From Planctomycetaceae bacterium (GTDB lineage Bacteria > Planctomycetota > Planctomycetia > Pirellulales > Pirellulaceae): a stretch of 6,319 nt of DNA. The stretch is taken from the NCBI GenBank assembly GCA_018658605.1, contig JABHUV010000385.1:1-6319 (forward strand). The letters are read 5' to 3'. The notes under the pieces were generated by a model that had not been told where the DNA came from, ran no database searches, and saw nothing but the letters and a program-made list of their open reading frames with translations. Numbering within the stretch: the first letter of the stretch is position 1; each line of letters starts with the position of its first letter. Below are positions 1 through 6,318 of this stretch, one piece after another. Position numbers and translations under genes: made by a program.

Positions 1-423
1 GATGATGTCATAGGGAAAGGGCTCTTGCGGTTCTTGCGGCCGATTAGGCCGGGGAAATTCGTCTACCCTTTCAAGCACTAGGGTGATTGGGATCCCCTGG
101 ACAAATAAGCCCTTCATTTCATTTCCGGATTCATTAACCTCGGCTGTATAACTTACTTTGAGGGGAGTTATTTGAAATGAAAACAGTTCACCCACATACT
201 TCACTTTTTCCAACGCAATGGGTCCACTTGCCTGGTCGAAACTGTACATGTTTCCACTGAGCACATTTCCGTCGTGCATGATTTCTAAACCAATCCGTAG
301 CTTAGCCCCGCCGACAGGGAGTGTTCCGTGCCACTTTCCGGACAGATTAATTTCCGTTTCAGCAGCCTGTAAGGGTAGGCAGAACAGTACAGTCAGCAAC
401 AAATACGTAATCATATTTCGCAT
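1..423 (-). CDS. Secreted alpha/beta hydrolase, N-terminal part (cut by the left window edge)
   Basis: The minus-strand frame is open from an ATG at 421-423 to the window edge, giving 141 residues with no stop. Residues 1-21 form a signal peptide (MRNMITYLLLTVLFCLPLQA, probable cleavage near Ala20/Ala21). Residues 28-120 look like the beta-rich lead domain seen in many secreted planctomycete and Bacteroidetes serine hydrolases: SGKWHGTL at 28-35, an LRIGLEI strand, a DG turn, SFDQASGPIAL at 61-71, and FVQGIPITLVLER at 107-119. It is followed by the proline-rich linker RPNRPQEPQEPFPYD (125-139), which in such proteins leads into the alpha/beta hydrolase core (S9/serine aminopeptidase-like). 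The Ser-Asp-His triad would lie beyond the edge and is not seen. An alternative in-frame ATG is at 412-414. No convincing Shine-Dalgarno precedes either. The gene is divergent from yaaA. The family assignment rests on recognising this domain-linker pattern, and the substrate is unknown. Confidence 0.8.
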   Translation of the reverse strand, partial: MRNMITYLLLTVLFCLPLQAAETEINLSGKWHGTLPVGGAKLRIGLEIMHDGNVLSGNMYSFDQASGPIALEKVKYVGELFSFQITPLKVSYTAEVNESGNEMKGLFVQGIPITLVLERVDEFPRPNRPQEPQEPFPYDII

Positions 424-551
424 CGAATTTAAAATTCTTAATCAAAAAAACTAAGAGACTGATAGTTATACGTTTAGCTGTAGATTATATTCCATGAAAG
501 ATATTAGAGGCCAATGAGAAACCTTCGCTAGCCCCCATTACAACAACAATT
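424..551. other. Divergent intergenic region between hydrolase and yaaA
   Basis: This 128-base AT-rich spacer separates two divergently transcribed genes and must hold the promoters of both. It contains the short inverted repeat GAATTT-A-AAATTC (424-436) directly against the hydrolase start, an A-tract at 444-450, and TA-rich stretches around 465-506. No coding potential is evident in it. Confidence 0.5.
484..489 (-). promoter_or_regulatory. Possible -10 box for the leftward hydrolase
   Basis: Read on the minus strand this is TATAAT, a perfect sigma-70 -10 hexamer about 60 bases before the hydrolase ATG. No good -35 is present at 16-18 bases; the nearest resemblance is TTGGCC at 509-514 with a 19-base spacer. 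In such AT-rich DNA a chance match is quite possible, and planctomycete promoters are poorly defined. Confidence 0.2.
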
Positions 552-1325
552 ATGCTGATCACCCTATCACCTGCAAAAACACTCAATTACGAACCGCAAT
601 CGCTTACCTGCGAGTTCACAACTCCTCGTCTAATGGATCACTCACAGCGCATTATCAACGACATGCAACGTTTTAATGCGGATGAAATTGCTGGGCTAAT
701 GGGTGTAAGCGACAAGATTGCGAACTTGACCTATGACAGATTTCAATCGTGGGCAACACCTTTCACTAAGAAAAATTCCAAACAGGCCGTACTCGCATTC
801 CAGGGCCAGGCCTACGATGGAATGGATGCTGCGGAGTGGAACCCCGACGACTTCCTGGCGTCACAAGACATGTTGCGTATCCTGTCCGGATTGTATGGCA
901 TATTACGTCCACTCGATCTGATGCAAGCTTATCGTTTGGAAATGGGAACCCGTGTTTCCATCGCAAACGAAAAGAACCTGTATTCATTTTGGGGTTCAAT
1001 ACTAACTGACTTACTCAATTCAGACCTTGCTGACACCAACTCAGACACGCTCATCAATTTAGCGTCCCACGAATACTTCAAAGCGATCAACAAGAAAGAA
1101 CTCAACGCCCAGATCATCACACCAGCCTTTAAGGAAGAACGCGAAGGCGCATTCAAAATGATTTCATTTTTCGCAAAAGTCGCGCGTGGCCAAATGACCT
1201 CTTACATAATCCGTAATCGCCTAACCGACCCCGAACAAATAAAGCAATTCGACAAAGATGGCTATAAGTTTAATCCCTCCGAGTCGAACGATACCGATTG
1301 GGTCTTCACTCGCAAATCTGCGTGA
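552..1325 (+). CDS. yaaA: Peroxide stress protein YaaA (DUF328/UPF0246 family)
   Basis: This 257-residue protein matches E. coli YaaA (258 residues) along its whole length. Conserved blocks are LSPAKTL at 5-11, GVSDKIA near 51-57, LAFQGQAYDG at 81-90, LSGLYGILRPLDLMQAYRLE at 111-130, NLASHEYF at 169-176, and FKMISFFAKVARGQM at 201-215. In E. coli the protein is OxyR-induced, lowers free intracellular iron during H2O2 stress and so limits Fenton damage; it also binds DNA and has a helix-hairpin-helix element. It is cytoplasmic with no signal peptide or membrane segment. The ATG at 552 is chosen because the family starts exactly at M-L-I-x-L-S-P-A-K-T. No Shine-Dalgarno is visible in the preceding bases (CAACAACAATT). 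No OxyR site could be recognised upstream. It stands alone as a transcription unit: its left neighbour is divergent and the next gene is 151 bases away. Confidence 0.95.
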   Translation: MLITLSPAKTLNYEPQSLTCEFTTPRLMDHSQRIINDMQRFNADEIAGLMGVSDKIANLTYDRFQSWATPFTKKNSKQAVLAFQGQAYDGMDAAEWNPDDFLASQDMLRILSGLYGILRPLDLMQAYRLEMGTRVSIANEKNLYSFWGSILTDLLNSDLADTNSDTLINLASHEYFKAINKKELNAQIITPAFKEEREGAFKMISFFAKVARGQMTSYIIRNRLTDPEQIKQFDKDGYKFNPSESNDTDWVFTRKSA

Positions 1326-1476
1326 TGGTCGACTACGGTTCGTTCTGCTTCCCAGGCAAAATCAACGGTTAGGATTTTTGAGCGGGTCGGTACAAGGACG
1401 ACCCCTACAATTCGCGCGGCATATAAATCACAATAACAAATAGACATTCAACTCCTTTTACTATTCGGACAAAACC
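1326..1476. other. Intergenic region between yaaA and the esterase pair
   Basis: This 151-base spacer has no convincing ORF. It contains one hairpin (1384-1404) and an AT-rich stretch with TATAAA at 1422-1427 that could be part of a promoter for the downstream esterase, although no matching -35 is evident. The first ~85 bases are more GC-rich than the last ~55, suggesting two parts: an inserted or terminator-like segment, then a promoter/leader. Confidence 0.45.
1384..1404. repeat. Bulged hairpin, possible dispersed palindromic element or weak terminator
   Basis: GGGTC (1384-1388) pairs with GACCC (1400-1404). After a single bulged G at 1389, GT (1390-1391) pairs with AC (1398-1399), closing a six-base loop ACAAGG (1392-1397). 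An alternative is a plain 6-bp stem GGGTCG/CGACCC with a nine-base loop. There is no T-tract on either side, so it is not a typical intrinsic terminator. One extra C after position 1399 would give a perfect seven-base GGTCGGT/ACCGACC stem, so it may be a degenerate copy of a dispersed palindrome. Only one copy is seen here. Confidence 0.4.
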
Positions 1477-2193
1477 ATGAAAACTATGAAAACCATTCGC
1501 CTCTTTTGCATTCCTCTACTACTCACCGCCTTCACGACCGTCACAGGGGCAGAACCCCATTCTGCTATCAAGCCCGTGCCTCGCAGCGGTGGCTGGATGA
1601 CTCGACACGAAAGTTTCAATAAACGTGTTGCGCAAGGCAAGGTAGATCTCGTCTTTATTGGCGATTCGATTACCCAAGCGTGGGAAGGCAATGGCAAAGA
1701 CGTGTGGGCAAAATACTACGGAAAACGTAATGCCGTAAACCTTGGCATCGGTGGCGATCGTACTCAACATGTCATCTGGCGACTAGACAACGGTAATCTG
1801 AAAGACATCACGCCAAAAGCCGCTGTTATCATGATCGGCACAAACAACTCCGGCAGTAACAGTCCAGCAGAGATCGCGGACGGCGTTAAGGTCATCGTTG
1901 AACAAATTCGCAAAAAGTCACCCAACACTAAAATCCTGTTGCTCGCCGTATTCCCTCGAGGCACCAACAACGATGATGCTCGACGCAAAGTAAACCAAGG
2001 TGCTAACGCGATCTTCAAACAACTTGCAGATTCAAAACATGTGCATTACCTAGATATTGGGCAACATTTTCTGACCGACGACGGTACACTTACTCGGGAG
2101 ATAATGCCCGACCTATTACACCTCAGTCCCAAAGGATATACCATCTGGGCCGAGTCCATCGAGAAATCATTAGCCAAGCTACTTGGCGAGTAA
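1477..2193 (+). CDS. Secreted GDSL/SGNH-family esterase (PAF-acetylhydrolase-like)
   Basis: This 238-residue protein has a signal peptide at 1-25 (hydrophobic core LFCIPLLLTAF, cleavage near TGA-E), so it acts in the periplasm or outside. All four SGNH blocks are present: FIGDSITQAWEG (60-71) with nucleophile Ser64; NLGIGGDRTQHVIWRL (88-103) with the block II glycine; IGTNNSGSN (120-128) with the oxyanion-hole Asn; and PDLLHLSPKGY (211-221) with catalytic Asp212 and His215. The spacing and the IGGDRTQHVIWR sequence place it in the platelet-activating-factor acetylhydrolase IB-like branch common in Planctomycetota and Verrucomicrobia. The likely reaction is hydrolysis of acyl or acetyl esters, perhaps on carbohydrates; the substrate is not shown. 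Two ATGs (1477 and 1486) lie in frame, and both leave a good signal peptide; the upstream one gives an extra Lys. No clear Shine-Dalgarno is visible. It is followed after 6 bases by a second secreted hydrolase, probably on one transcript. Confidence 0.93.
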   Translation: MKTMKTIRLFCIPLLLTAFTTVTGAEPHSAIKPVPRSGGWMTRHESFNKRVAQGKVDLVFIGDSITQAWEGNGKDVWAKYYGKRNAVNLGIGGDRTQHVIWRLDNGNLKDITPKAAVIMIGTNNSGSNSPAEIADGVKVIVEQIRKKSPNTKILLLAVFPRGTNNDDARRKVNQGANAIFKQLADSKHVHYLDIGQHFLTDDGTLTREIMPDLLHLSPKGYTIWAESIEKSLAKLLGE

Positions 2194-2196
2194 GGA
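2192..2196 (+). promoter_or_regulatory. Shine-Dalgarno-like AAGGA overlapping the upstream stop codon
   Basis: AAGGA begins inside the TAA stop of the esterase and ends three bases before the ATG at 2200. The spacing is shorter than usual, but the stop/RBS/start arrangement suits translational coupling of the two hydrolases. Confidence 0.4.
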
Positions 2197-2199
2197 TCT

Positions 2200-3018
2200 A
2201 TGAGAGTTACAAACATCGTTGCTGTCCTGACTGCCTTGTTAGCACTAGTGACAACTAGCTTCGCCGCTGAATTCCCCGGAAAGCTATCCGATTGGCATGG
2301 TTTTCAGAAATATGACTTTGTCGTCAACGGACAACCAGCCTTGGTTGTGTGTCCCGCTAAATCAGCCACAGGGAAACCGTGGGTCTGGCATGGCGAGTTT
2401 TTCGGCCACAAACCCGCTCCGGACATCGCGTTGCTAAAACAGGGATTCCATGTCGTTTACATGCGTGTGCCGAATTTGTTCGGTAGTCCCCAAGCTGTCA
2501 AACACTGGGACGGATTCTATCAAGTACTAACTGCGGAATACGGATTTTCTTCTAAGCCCGCCTTGGTGGGACTTAGTCGTGGAGGCTTTTACTGCTACAA
2601 CTGGGCGACGGCAAATCCCACGCGAGTTGCTTGCATTTATGGTGACGCACCCGCCTTAGACCTCAAAAGCTGGCCCGGTGGCAAAGGTAGCGGCAAGGGG
2701 TCTGCCAGTGAATGGGCACGCGTTCAACGTGTGTTCGGTTTCAAAACGGAACAGGAAGCATTGGACTACAAGCTCAACCCCGTTGATACGTTGGGCCCAC
2801 TGGCTAAAGCCGGAGTCCCCTTATTGCATGTCTACGGTGATGCTGACATTGTCGTTCCTTGGAAAGAGAATACCGGCCTGATTGCCAAGCGATATAAAGA
2901 ACTGGGAGGTGATATCACACTGATTGGGAAACCTGGCGTGGGACATCACCCCCACGGCCTAACAGATTCGACGCCCATCGTCGAATTCATCCTTAAACAT
3001 TCACTACCTGACCAGTAG
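2200..3018 (+). CDS. Secreted alpha/beta hydrolase
   Basis: This 272-residue protein has a signal peptide at 1-23 (hydrophobic IVAVLTALLALVTTSFAA, cleavage after FAA). It shows a complete alpha/beta-hydrolase catalytic set: nucleophile elbow GLSRGG (124-129) with Ser126, acid-strand motif VYGDADIVVP (211-220) with Asp216 the probable acid, and GVGHHPHG (246-253) holding the catalytic His (His249 or His250). Early HGEFFGH (64-70) probably contributes to the oxyanion hole. The Arg in G-x-S-R-G is common in prolyl-oligopeptidase/dienelactone-hydrolase-like relatives. A Gly/Ser/Lys-rich stretch at 160-170 is a probable flexible loop beside the active site. It is a periplasmic or extracellular esterase or peptidase of unknown substrate. 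It lies 6 bases after the GDSL esterase, so the two are likely co-expressed and may act on the same ester-decorated polymer (inference). Its last 26 bases overlap the end of the oppositely oriented oxidoreductase gene. Confidence 0.88.
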   Translation: MRVTNIVAVLTALLALVTTSFAAEFPGKLSDWHGFQKYDFVVNGQPALVVCPAKSATGKPWVWHGEFFGHKPAPDIALLKQGFHVVYMRVPNLFGSPQAVKHWDGFYQVLTAEYGFSSKPALVGLSRGGFYCYNWATANPTRVACIYGDAPALDLKSWPGGKGSGKGSASEWARVQRVFGFKTEQEALDYKLNPVDTLGPLAKAGVPLLHVYGDADIVVPWKENTGLIAKRYKELGGDITLIGKPGVGHHPHGLTDSTPIVEFILKHSLPDQ

Positions 3019-4039
3019 CAGAGGCCTGCAACATTGCCTCAATTGTGGCGACCGCTTGCCGCCCATCCTCGGCTGTTCCGCACAATGTTGACCTGCCTTG
3101 TATTTTATCTACAAACGCTTGTAATTGGTCCGCATAGGCCTGCATTCTCGCATCGGAAACAAACGCCAGGTCAGGATCAGCCACAGGCACTGCGGGTTGC
3201 TCGAAAACGTCTTCCCATCCTCCGTGCTTACCAACGCGGATTTTACCAAAAGGCGATGCATCAATAATGCCCTCGTCCCCCATCAAACGAAAGCGAAAAT
3301 CTTCGCCGGCAAATCCCGGTGCCGGCAGCACACTGGATGACCAAAAACTAGCCATTGTGCCGTCGGCAAACGTCCACAACGACATCGTCGTATTTTCATT
3401 AGGGTTGTCCTCACGAAACGTGCCACAATTTGCGGCGACGGACACTACGTCGCTACCTAGCCACCAGCGACATAAATCGATATTATGTGGGCCGCTGTTC
3501 ATGATATGCCCCTTGCTGGCCGGATCAGTCCACCAACTCCATTCCCCACCAAACCCATCTGCGGTTCGCATTTCCGTAATATCAAATAACGCCGACATCT
3601 GAATACACCGGATACGTCCAATCGCGCCTTCAGCCAATAACCGTTTTACGGTTGCATTCGATTCACGGAAACGTTGGTGATACCCAACTGCCAATATTAG
3701 GCCAGCATTTGAAAAAGCACTTATCAACGCATCGCAATCCGCCACATTAGTAGCCAGTGGTTTTTCAACAAGGCAATGTTTTTGATTCCTAGCAGCATCC
3801 ATAGCTTGTGAAAAATGCAAATGGTGTGGCGTGCCAATCACAATCGCGTCAATGTCGTCACGGTTCATCAACGCCTCAACGGATTCCTCGCAGGATACGC
3901 CGTAGTCAGCGGCCAAACCAACCGCGCGCGTACCGCCGGCGATGGCAACAAGCTTGGCTCCAGGAGCACGACGAGTCGCTTCGGCATGCGTCCGCCCCAT
4001 GAATCCCGACCCAACAATTCCAATCCGAGTAATACTCAT
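2993..4039 (-). CDS. Gfo/Idh/MocA-family NAD(P)-dependent oxidoreductase
   Basis: This 348-residue cytoplasmic protein starts directly with a Rossmann fold: RIGIVGSGFMGRTH (5-18), with the dinucleotide-binding glycines 10, 12 and 15. The family Lys motif is VEKPLATN (91-98) with Lys93, and the substrate-side helix motif is SGPHNIDLCRWWLG (182-195) with His185 and Asp188. The position usually held by Asp in the GxLxDxGxHxxD pattern is Asn181 here (IMNSGPH). The C-terminal half is the GFO/IDH/MocA beta-sheet domain. Members oxidise or reduce sugars, polyols and inositols, or catalyse NAD-assisted hydrolysis; the exact substrate cannot be told. The start is supported by the short Met-Ser-Ile-Thr lead into the first beta strand. 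It begins 11 bases after the sulfatase stop, so it is the last gene of a metallopeptidase-sulfatase-oxidoreductase run. It ends by overlapping the convergent alpha/beta hydrolase gene. Confidence 0.92.
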   Translation of the reverse strand: MSITRIGIVGSGFMGRTHAEATRRAPGAKLVAIAGGTRAVGLAADYGVSCEESVEALMNRDDIDAIVIGTPHHLHFSQAMDAARNQKHCLVEKPLATNVADCDALISAFSNAGLILAVGYHQRFRESNATVKRLLAEGAIGRIRCIQMSALFDITEMRTADGFGGEWSWWTDPASKGHIMNSGPHNIDLCRWWLGSDVVSVAANCGTFREDNPNENTTMSLWTFADGTMASFWSSSVLPAPGFAGEDFRFRLMGDEGIIDASPFGKIRVGKHGGWEDVFEQPAVPVADPDLAFVSDARMQAYADQLQAFVDKIQGRSTLCGTAEDGRQAVATIEAMLQASATGQVVNV

Positions 4040-4050
4040 GAGTTAAGCAC

Positions 4051-5574
4051 TTAGTTATCCAAAATGGGAATCGGATACCATTCACTCGCTGTATGTTGAT
4101 CCTTCATCAATTTTCGGATTTGCTCCACAACTTCAGGATGAGCAGATGCAACGTTTTTCGATTCATTGGGATCTTTATCTAAGTTATATAATTCGATCTT
4201 CAACGGATTCATATTGTTCTTTCGCAATAGATTTTGTCGAACACCTTTCCATGGTCCCATCCACACCGCTTGTTGGCCACCGTACCCCGAGAACTCGCGA
4301 TACATAAAATCACGTTCCTCTTGCCCTTTACCTAGCAACGTCGGCGCGACACTAATACCATCAAGTCCTTGAGGAATCGACGCCGTTTGGCCAATTAAGT
4401 CTGCAATCGTTGGTAGCCAATCTTCCAATCCAGTCACGAATGAACTGTTGGTCCTGGCCGCTACTTTTCCTGGCCATTTAACAATCAGAGGCACACGTAT
4501 CCCCCCTTCGTAGAGCGAACCTTTGAGGCCACGCAATTTTCCGACGCTATTAAAGAACTCATAATCAACTTCCTGTTTCAGGTGCGTTGTGCCGTTATCC
4601 GAAGTAAACACAACGATTGTGTCATCCTCGAGCCCAAGCTCTTTGACGAGATTAAGAACATTGCCGATATATCGGTCCATCCGAGTAATCATGGCAGCAT
4701 AGGCCGCGCGAGGGGTAAAATGTGGCGTATAGCCATAACCCTTTTCTTTGGTAAAGGGAGGGTCGTTCCAGTTAAGCTTCAAATAGGGTTGCAACTCCTC
4801 GTCCGGTACATGCAAAGCAACATGCGGAATAACGGTGGGATAATATAGGAAAAAAGGACGATCCTTGTTCGCTCGAATAAACTTCAACGCCTGTTCGTTA
4901 ATATGGTCCGGTGCATAGTCTTGCCCCTTAAACTGATCATAACTACGGGGGTCACTGCGGTCCGCGTCGGCGACAAAATCGTCGTGCCCACCGACTGCAG
5001 GACTATTATTAAGTTGCACACGCTTTCTGTTGCTCCACAAGTATGAAGGGTAGTAAGAATGAGCGTGCCGTTGACAGTTATAGCCAAAAAAACGATCAAA
5101 TCCTTGAAACACTGGATCGCCTTCGGAACCTGGAAAACCTAGCCCCCATTTTCCAAAAGCGCCGCAGGCGTAACCATGCTTACCCAATACTTCAGCAATC
5201 GTTACTTCACTGGCCGGAATAGGACGCTGCCCTTCCGGTTTGACCTCGCCATTGTTACGAACCCACGCATGCCCTGGGTGGCGACCTGTTAACAATACAC
5301 AGCGTGATGGTGCACAGACAGCATTGCCAGCGTAACCGCGTGTAAACCGCATACCATCTTTGGCTAGCTGATCTAGATTGGGAGTTTTTATTAACTTCTG
5401 ACCGTAGCTGCCCAATTCCTTATAACCGAGGTCATCTGCCATGATCAAAATAATATTGGGATTCGCGCGCACTGCCTCTGCCGCCCCAACAGCGCCGACC
5501 CAATTTATTGACGTTAATACACACGTCACCAAAGCGACCGCCAAACCAACCTGTCTTGTAATAATTCGAACCAT
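4051..5574 (-). CDS. Secreted formylglycine-dependent sulfatase (arylsulfatase type, S1 class)
   Basis: This 507-residue protein has a signal peptide ending near residues 32-34 (VGAVGAAEA). Sulfatase N-terminal domain marks are all visible: IILIMADDLG (41-50) with calcium ligands Asp47 and Asp48; the signature CAPSRCVLLTGRH (87-99), where Cys87 is converted to formylglycine; GKWGLG (141-146) with Lys142; TVIPH (247-251) with His251; TSDNG (324-328) with Asp326/Asn327; and RGLKGS (348-353) with Lys351. The C-terminal subdomain carries the usual LYNLDKDPNESKN turn (462-474). It should hydrolyse a sulfate ester on a carbohydrate or aryl compound outside the cytoplasm. Cys-type maturation needs a formylglycine-generating enzyme or anSME encoded elsewhere; none is here. 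AGGAG lies 12 bases before the ATG. The metallopeptidase ends 15 bases upstream and the oxidoreductase starts 11 bases downstream, suggesting one operon. The natural substrate is unknown, though linkage to a sugar-type oxidoreductase favours a sulfated glycan. Confidence 0.95.
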   Translation of the reverse strand: MVRIITRQVGLAVALVTCVLTSINWVGAVGAAEAVRANPNIILIMADDLGYKELGSYGQKLIKTPNLDQLAKDGMRFTRGYAGNAVCAPSRCVLLTGRHPGHAWVRNNGEVKPEGQRPIPASEVTIAEVLGKHGYACGAFGKWGLGFPGSEGDPVFQGFDRFFGYNCQRHAHSYYPSYLWSNRKRVQLNNSPAVGGHDDFVADADRSDPRSYDQFKGQDYAPDHINEQALKFIRANKDRPFFLYYPTVIPHVALHVPDEELQPYLKLNWNDPPFTKEKGYGYTPHFTPRAAYAAMITRMDRYIGNVLNLVKELGLEDDTIVVFTSDNGTTHLKQEVDYEFFNSVGKLRGLKGSLYEGGIRVPLIVKWPGKVAARTNSSFVTGLEDWLPTIADLIGQTASIPQGLDGISVAPTLLGKGQEERDFMYREFSGYGGQQAVWMGPWKGVRQNLLRKNNMNPLKIELYNLDKDPNESKNVASAHPEVVEQIRKLMKDQHTASEWYPIPILDN

Positions 5575-5586
5575 CTAATTCACTCA

Positions 5587-5591
5587 CTCCT
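5587..5591 (-). promoter_or_regulatory. Shine-Dalgarno AGGAG for the sulfatase
   Basis: The minus strand reads AGGAG 12 bases before the sulfatase ATG, partly overlapping the TAG stop (5590-5592) of the preceding metallopeptidase gene. It is one of the few recognisable ribosome-binding sites in the window; its spacing is somewhat long. Confidence 0.4.
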
Positions 5592-6318
5592 ATTTATTAT
5601 TGCCACGATTCGCGGCATCTTGTTGAATCTCCAAACGCACTTTATCCAGACTAGCGGGCCAGCGGAATGTTGGTAATTTATCGGGATCAAAACCTTTTAG
5701 GTGACCCCGAATACGGGTTGCTGGGCGAGTATATTCTAACTTGGTACGACCAAACACTTCCTCACACAGTGACGCCAAGGCAGGATCATATTCTTTGAGT
5801 TCCTCGCGGGTGTTTACATGATTATGGTCATGGTCGTTCTCGCGATTATTATTAAACCAACACTGCACACCTTCCGCAAAATATTCATTTTTGTTGACCG
5901 ACGCATATTTTGGTTTCCACAATCCTGCTTTCATCGCAGATTCATACGCCTTAATGACGCGTGTGTCAAACGTATCATCCACTCGTACCATCCCTCGCAA
6001 GTGTATGTTGTGAGCCAATTCATGAATCAGAATATTTTCTTTGAAATAGGGATCCCCCGGCATACACAATAGATTTTCTTCGCCGCAAGAACACACAGGA
6101 TCCGTTTTCGATCCCCCCAAACCACGGGCGCGAGCATCCCACCAGTCCTTGGGGGTCATTTTAGAATGCTCGGGAATGTCTGTCGTGAATTCATCGTGAG
6201 CCATCACGATTAATCGAGATCCGCTGGCGATCATAGCATCCCGCACATCTGGTCGCTGCCGCAGCATCATATTTACGAGGTAGGCAGCTTCACGCAAGGC
6301 ATAGTCATCAACCCTATC
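5590..6318 (-). CDS. HExxH zinc metallopeptidase-like protein, C-terminal part (start beyond right edge)
   Basis: The frame stays open through the right edge, giving 242 visible residues. A TTG at 6295-6297 could start a 235-residue product, but the upstream codons (reading DRVDDYA) continue the frame, so the true start is most likely outside. Counting from the first visible residue, ILIHELAHNIHLRG (96-109) contains the zinc motif His99-Glu100-xx-His103. NEYFAEGVQCWF (144-155) provides the probable third ligand Glu145, the gluzincin arrangement seen in the anthrax lethal factor/MtfA-like clan. Other marks are ARGLGGS (64-70), the Cys-rich CSCGEENLLC (76-85), and NDHDHNHVNTREEL (161-174), a His/Asp-rich loop close after the third ligand. 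The C-terminal RPATRIRGHLKGFDPDK resembles planctomycete homologues I recall, which are annotated only as hypothetical. It likely cleaves peptide bonds, but its substrate and location cannot be told because the N-terminus is missing. It appears to be upstream of the sulfatase in one operon. Confidence 0.85.
   Translation of the reverse strand, partial: DRVDDYALREAAYLVNMMLRQRPDVRDAMIASGSRLIVMAHDEFTTDIPEHSKMTPKDWWDARARGLGGSKTDPVCSCGEENLLCMPGDPYFKENILIHELAHNIHLRGMVRVDDTFDTRVIKAYESAMKAGLWKPKYASVNKNEYFAEGVQCWFNNNRENDHDHNHVNTREELKEYDPALASLCEEVFGRTKLEYTRPATRIRGHLKGFDPDKLPTFRWPASLDKVRLEIQQDAANRGNNK

Noticed and set aside
38..53. Palindrome CGGCC-GATTA-GGCCG
   Set aside because: It lies inside the coding sequence for the Arg/Pro-rich linker of the hydrolase, and its symmetry is explained by the proline and arginine codons.
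218..454. Plus-strand ORF of 78 codons
   Set aside because: It lies antisense to the signal peptide and lead domain of the minus-strand hydrolase and has no recognisable protein features.
1258..1447. Two 61-codon ORFs, one on each strand, crossing the yaaA end and the intergenic gap
   Set aside because: Both overlap the end of yaaA, lack family-like features and ribosome-binding sites, and are most simply chance frames.
3034..3602. Plus-strand ORFs of 71-111 codons within the oxidoreductase region
   Set aside because: They are antisense to a well-supported Gfo/Idh/MocA gene and show no domain-like composition.
4582..4848. Plus-strand ORF of 88 codons inside the sulfatase gene
   Set aside because: It is antisense to conserved sulfatase coding sequence and is a shadow frame.
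6295..6297. TTG as the start of the metallopeptidase
   Set aside because: The frame continues open to the window edge with plausible residues, no ribosome-binding site precedes the TTG, and a start here would remove the beginning of a helix that appears to extend upstream.
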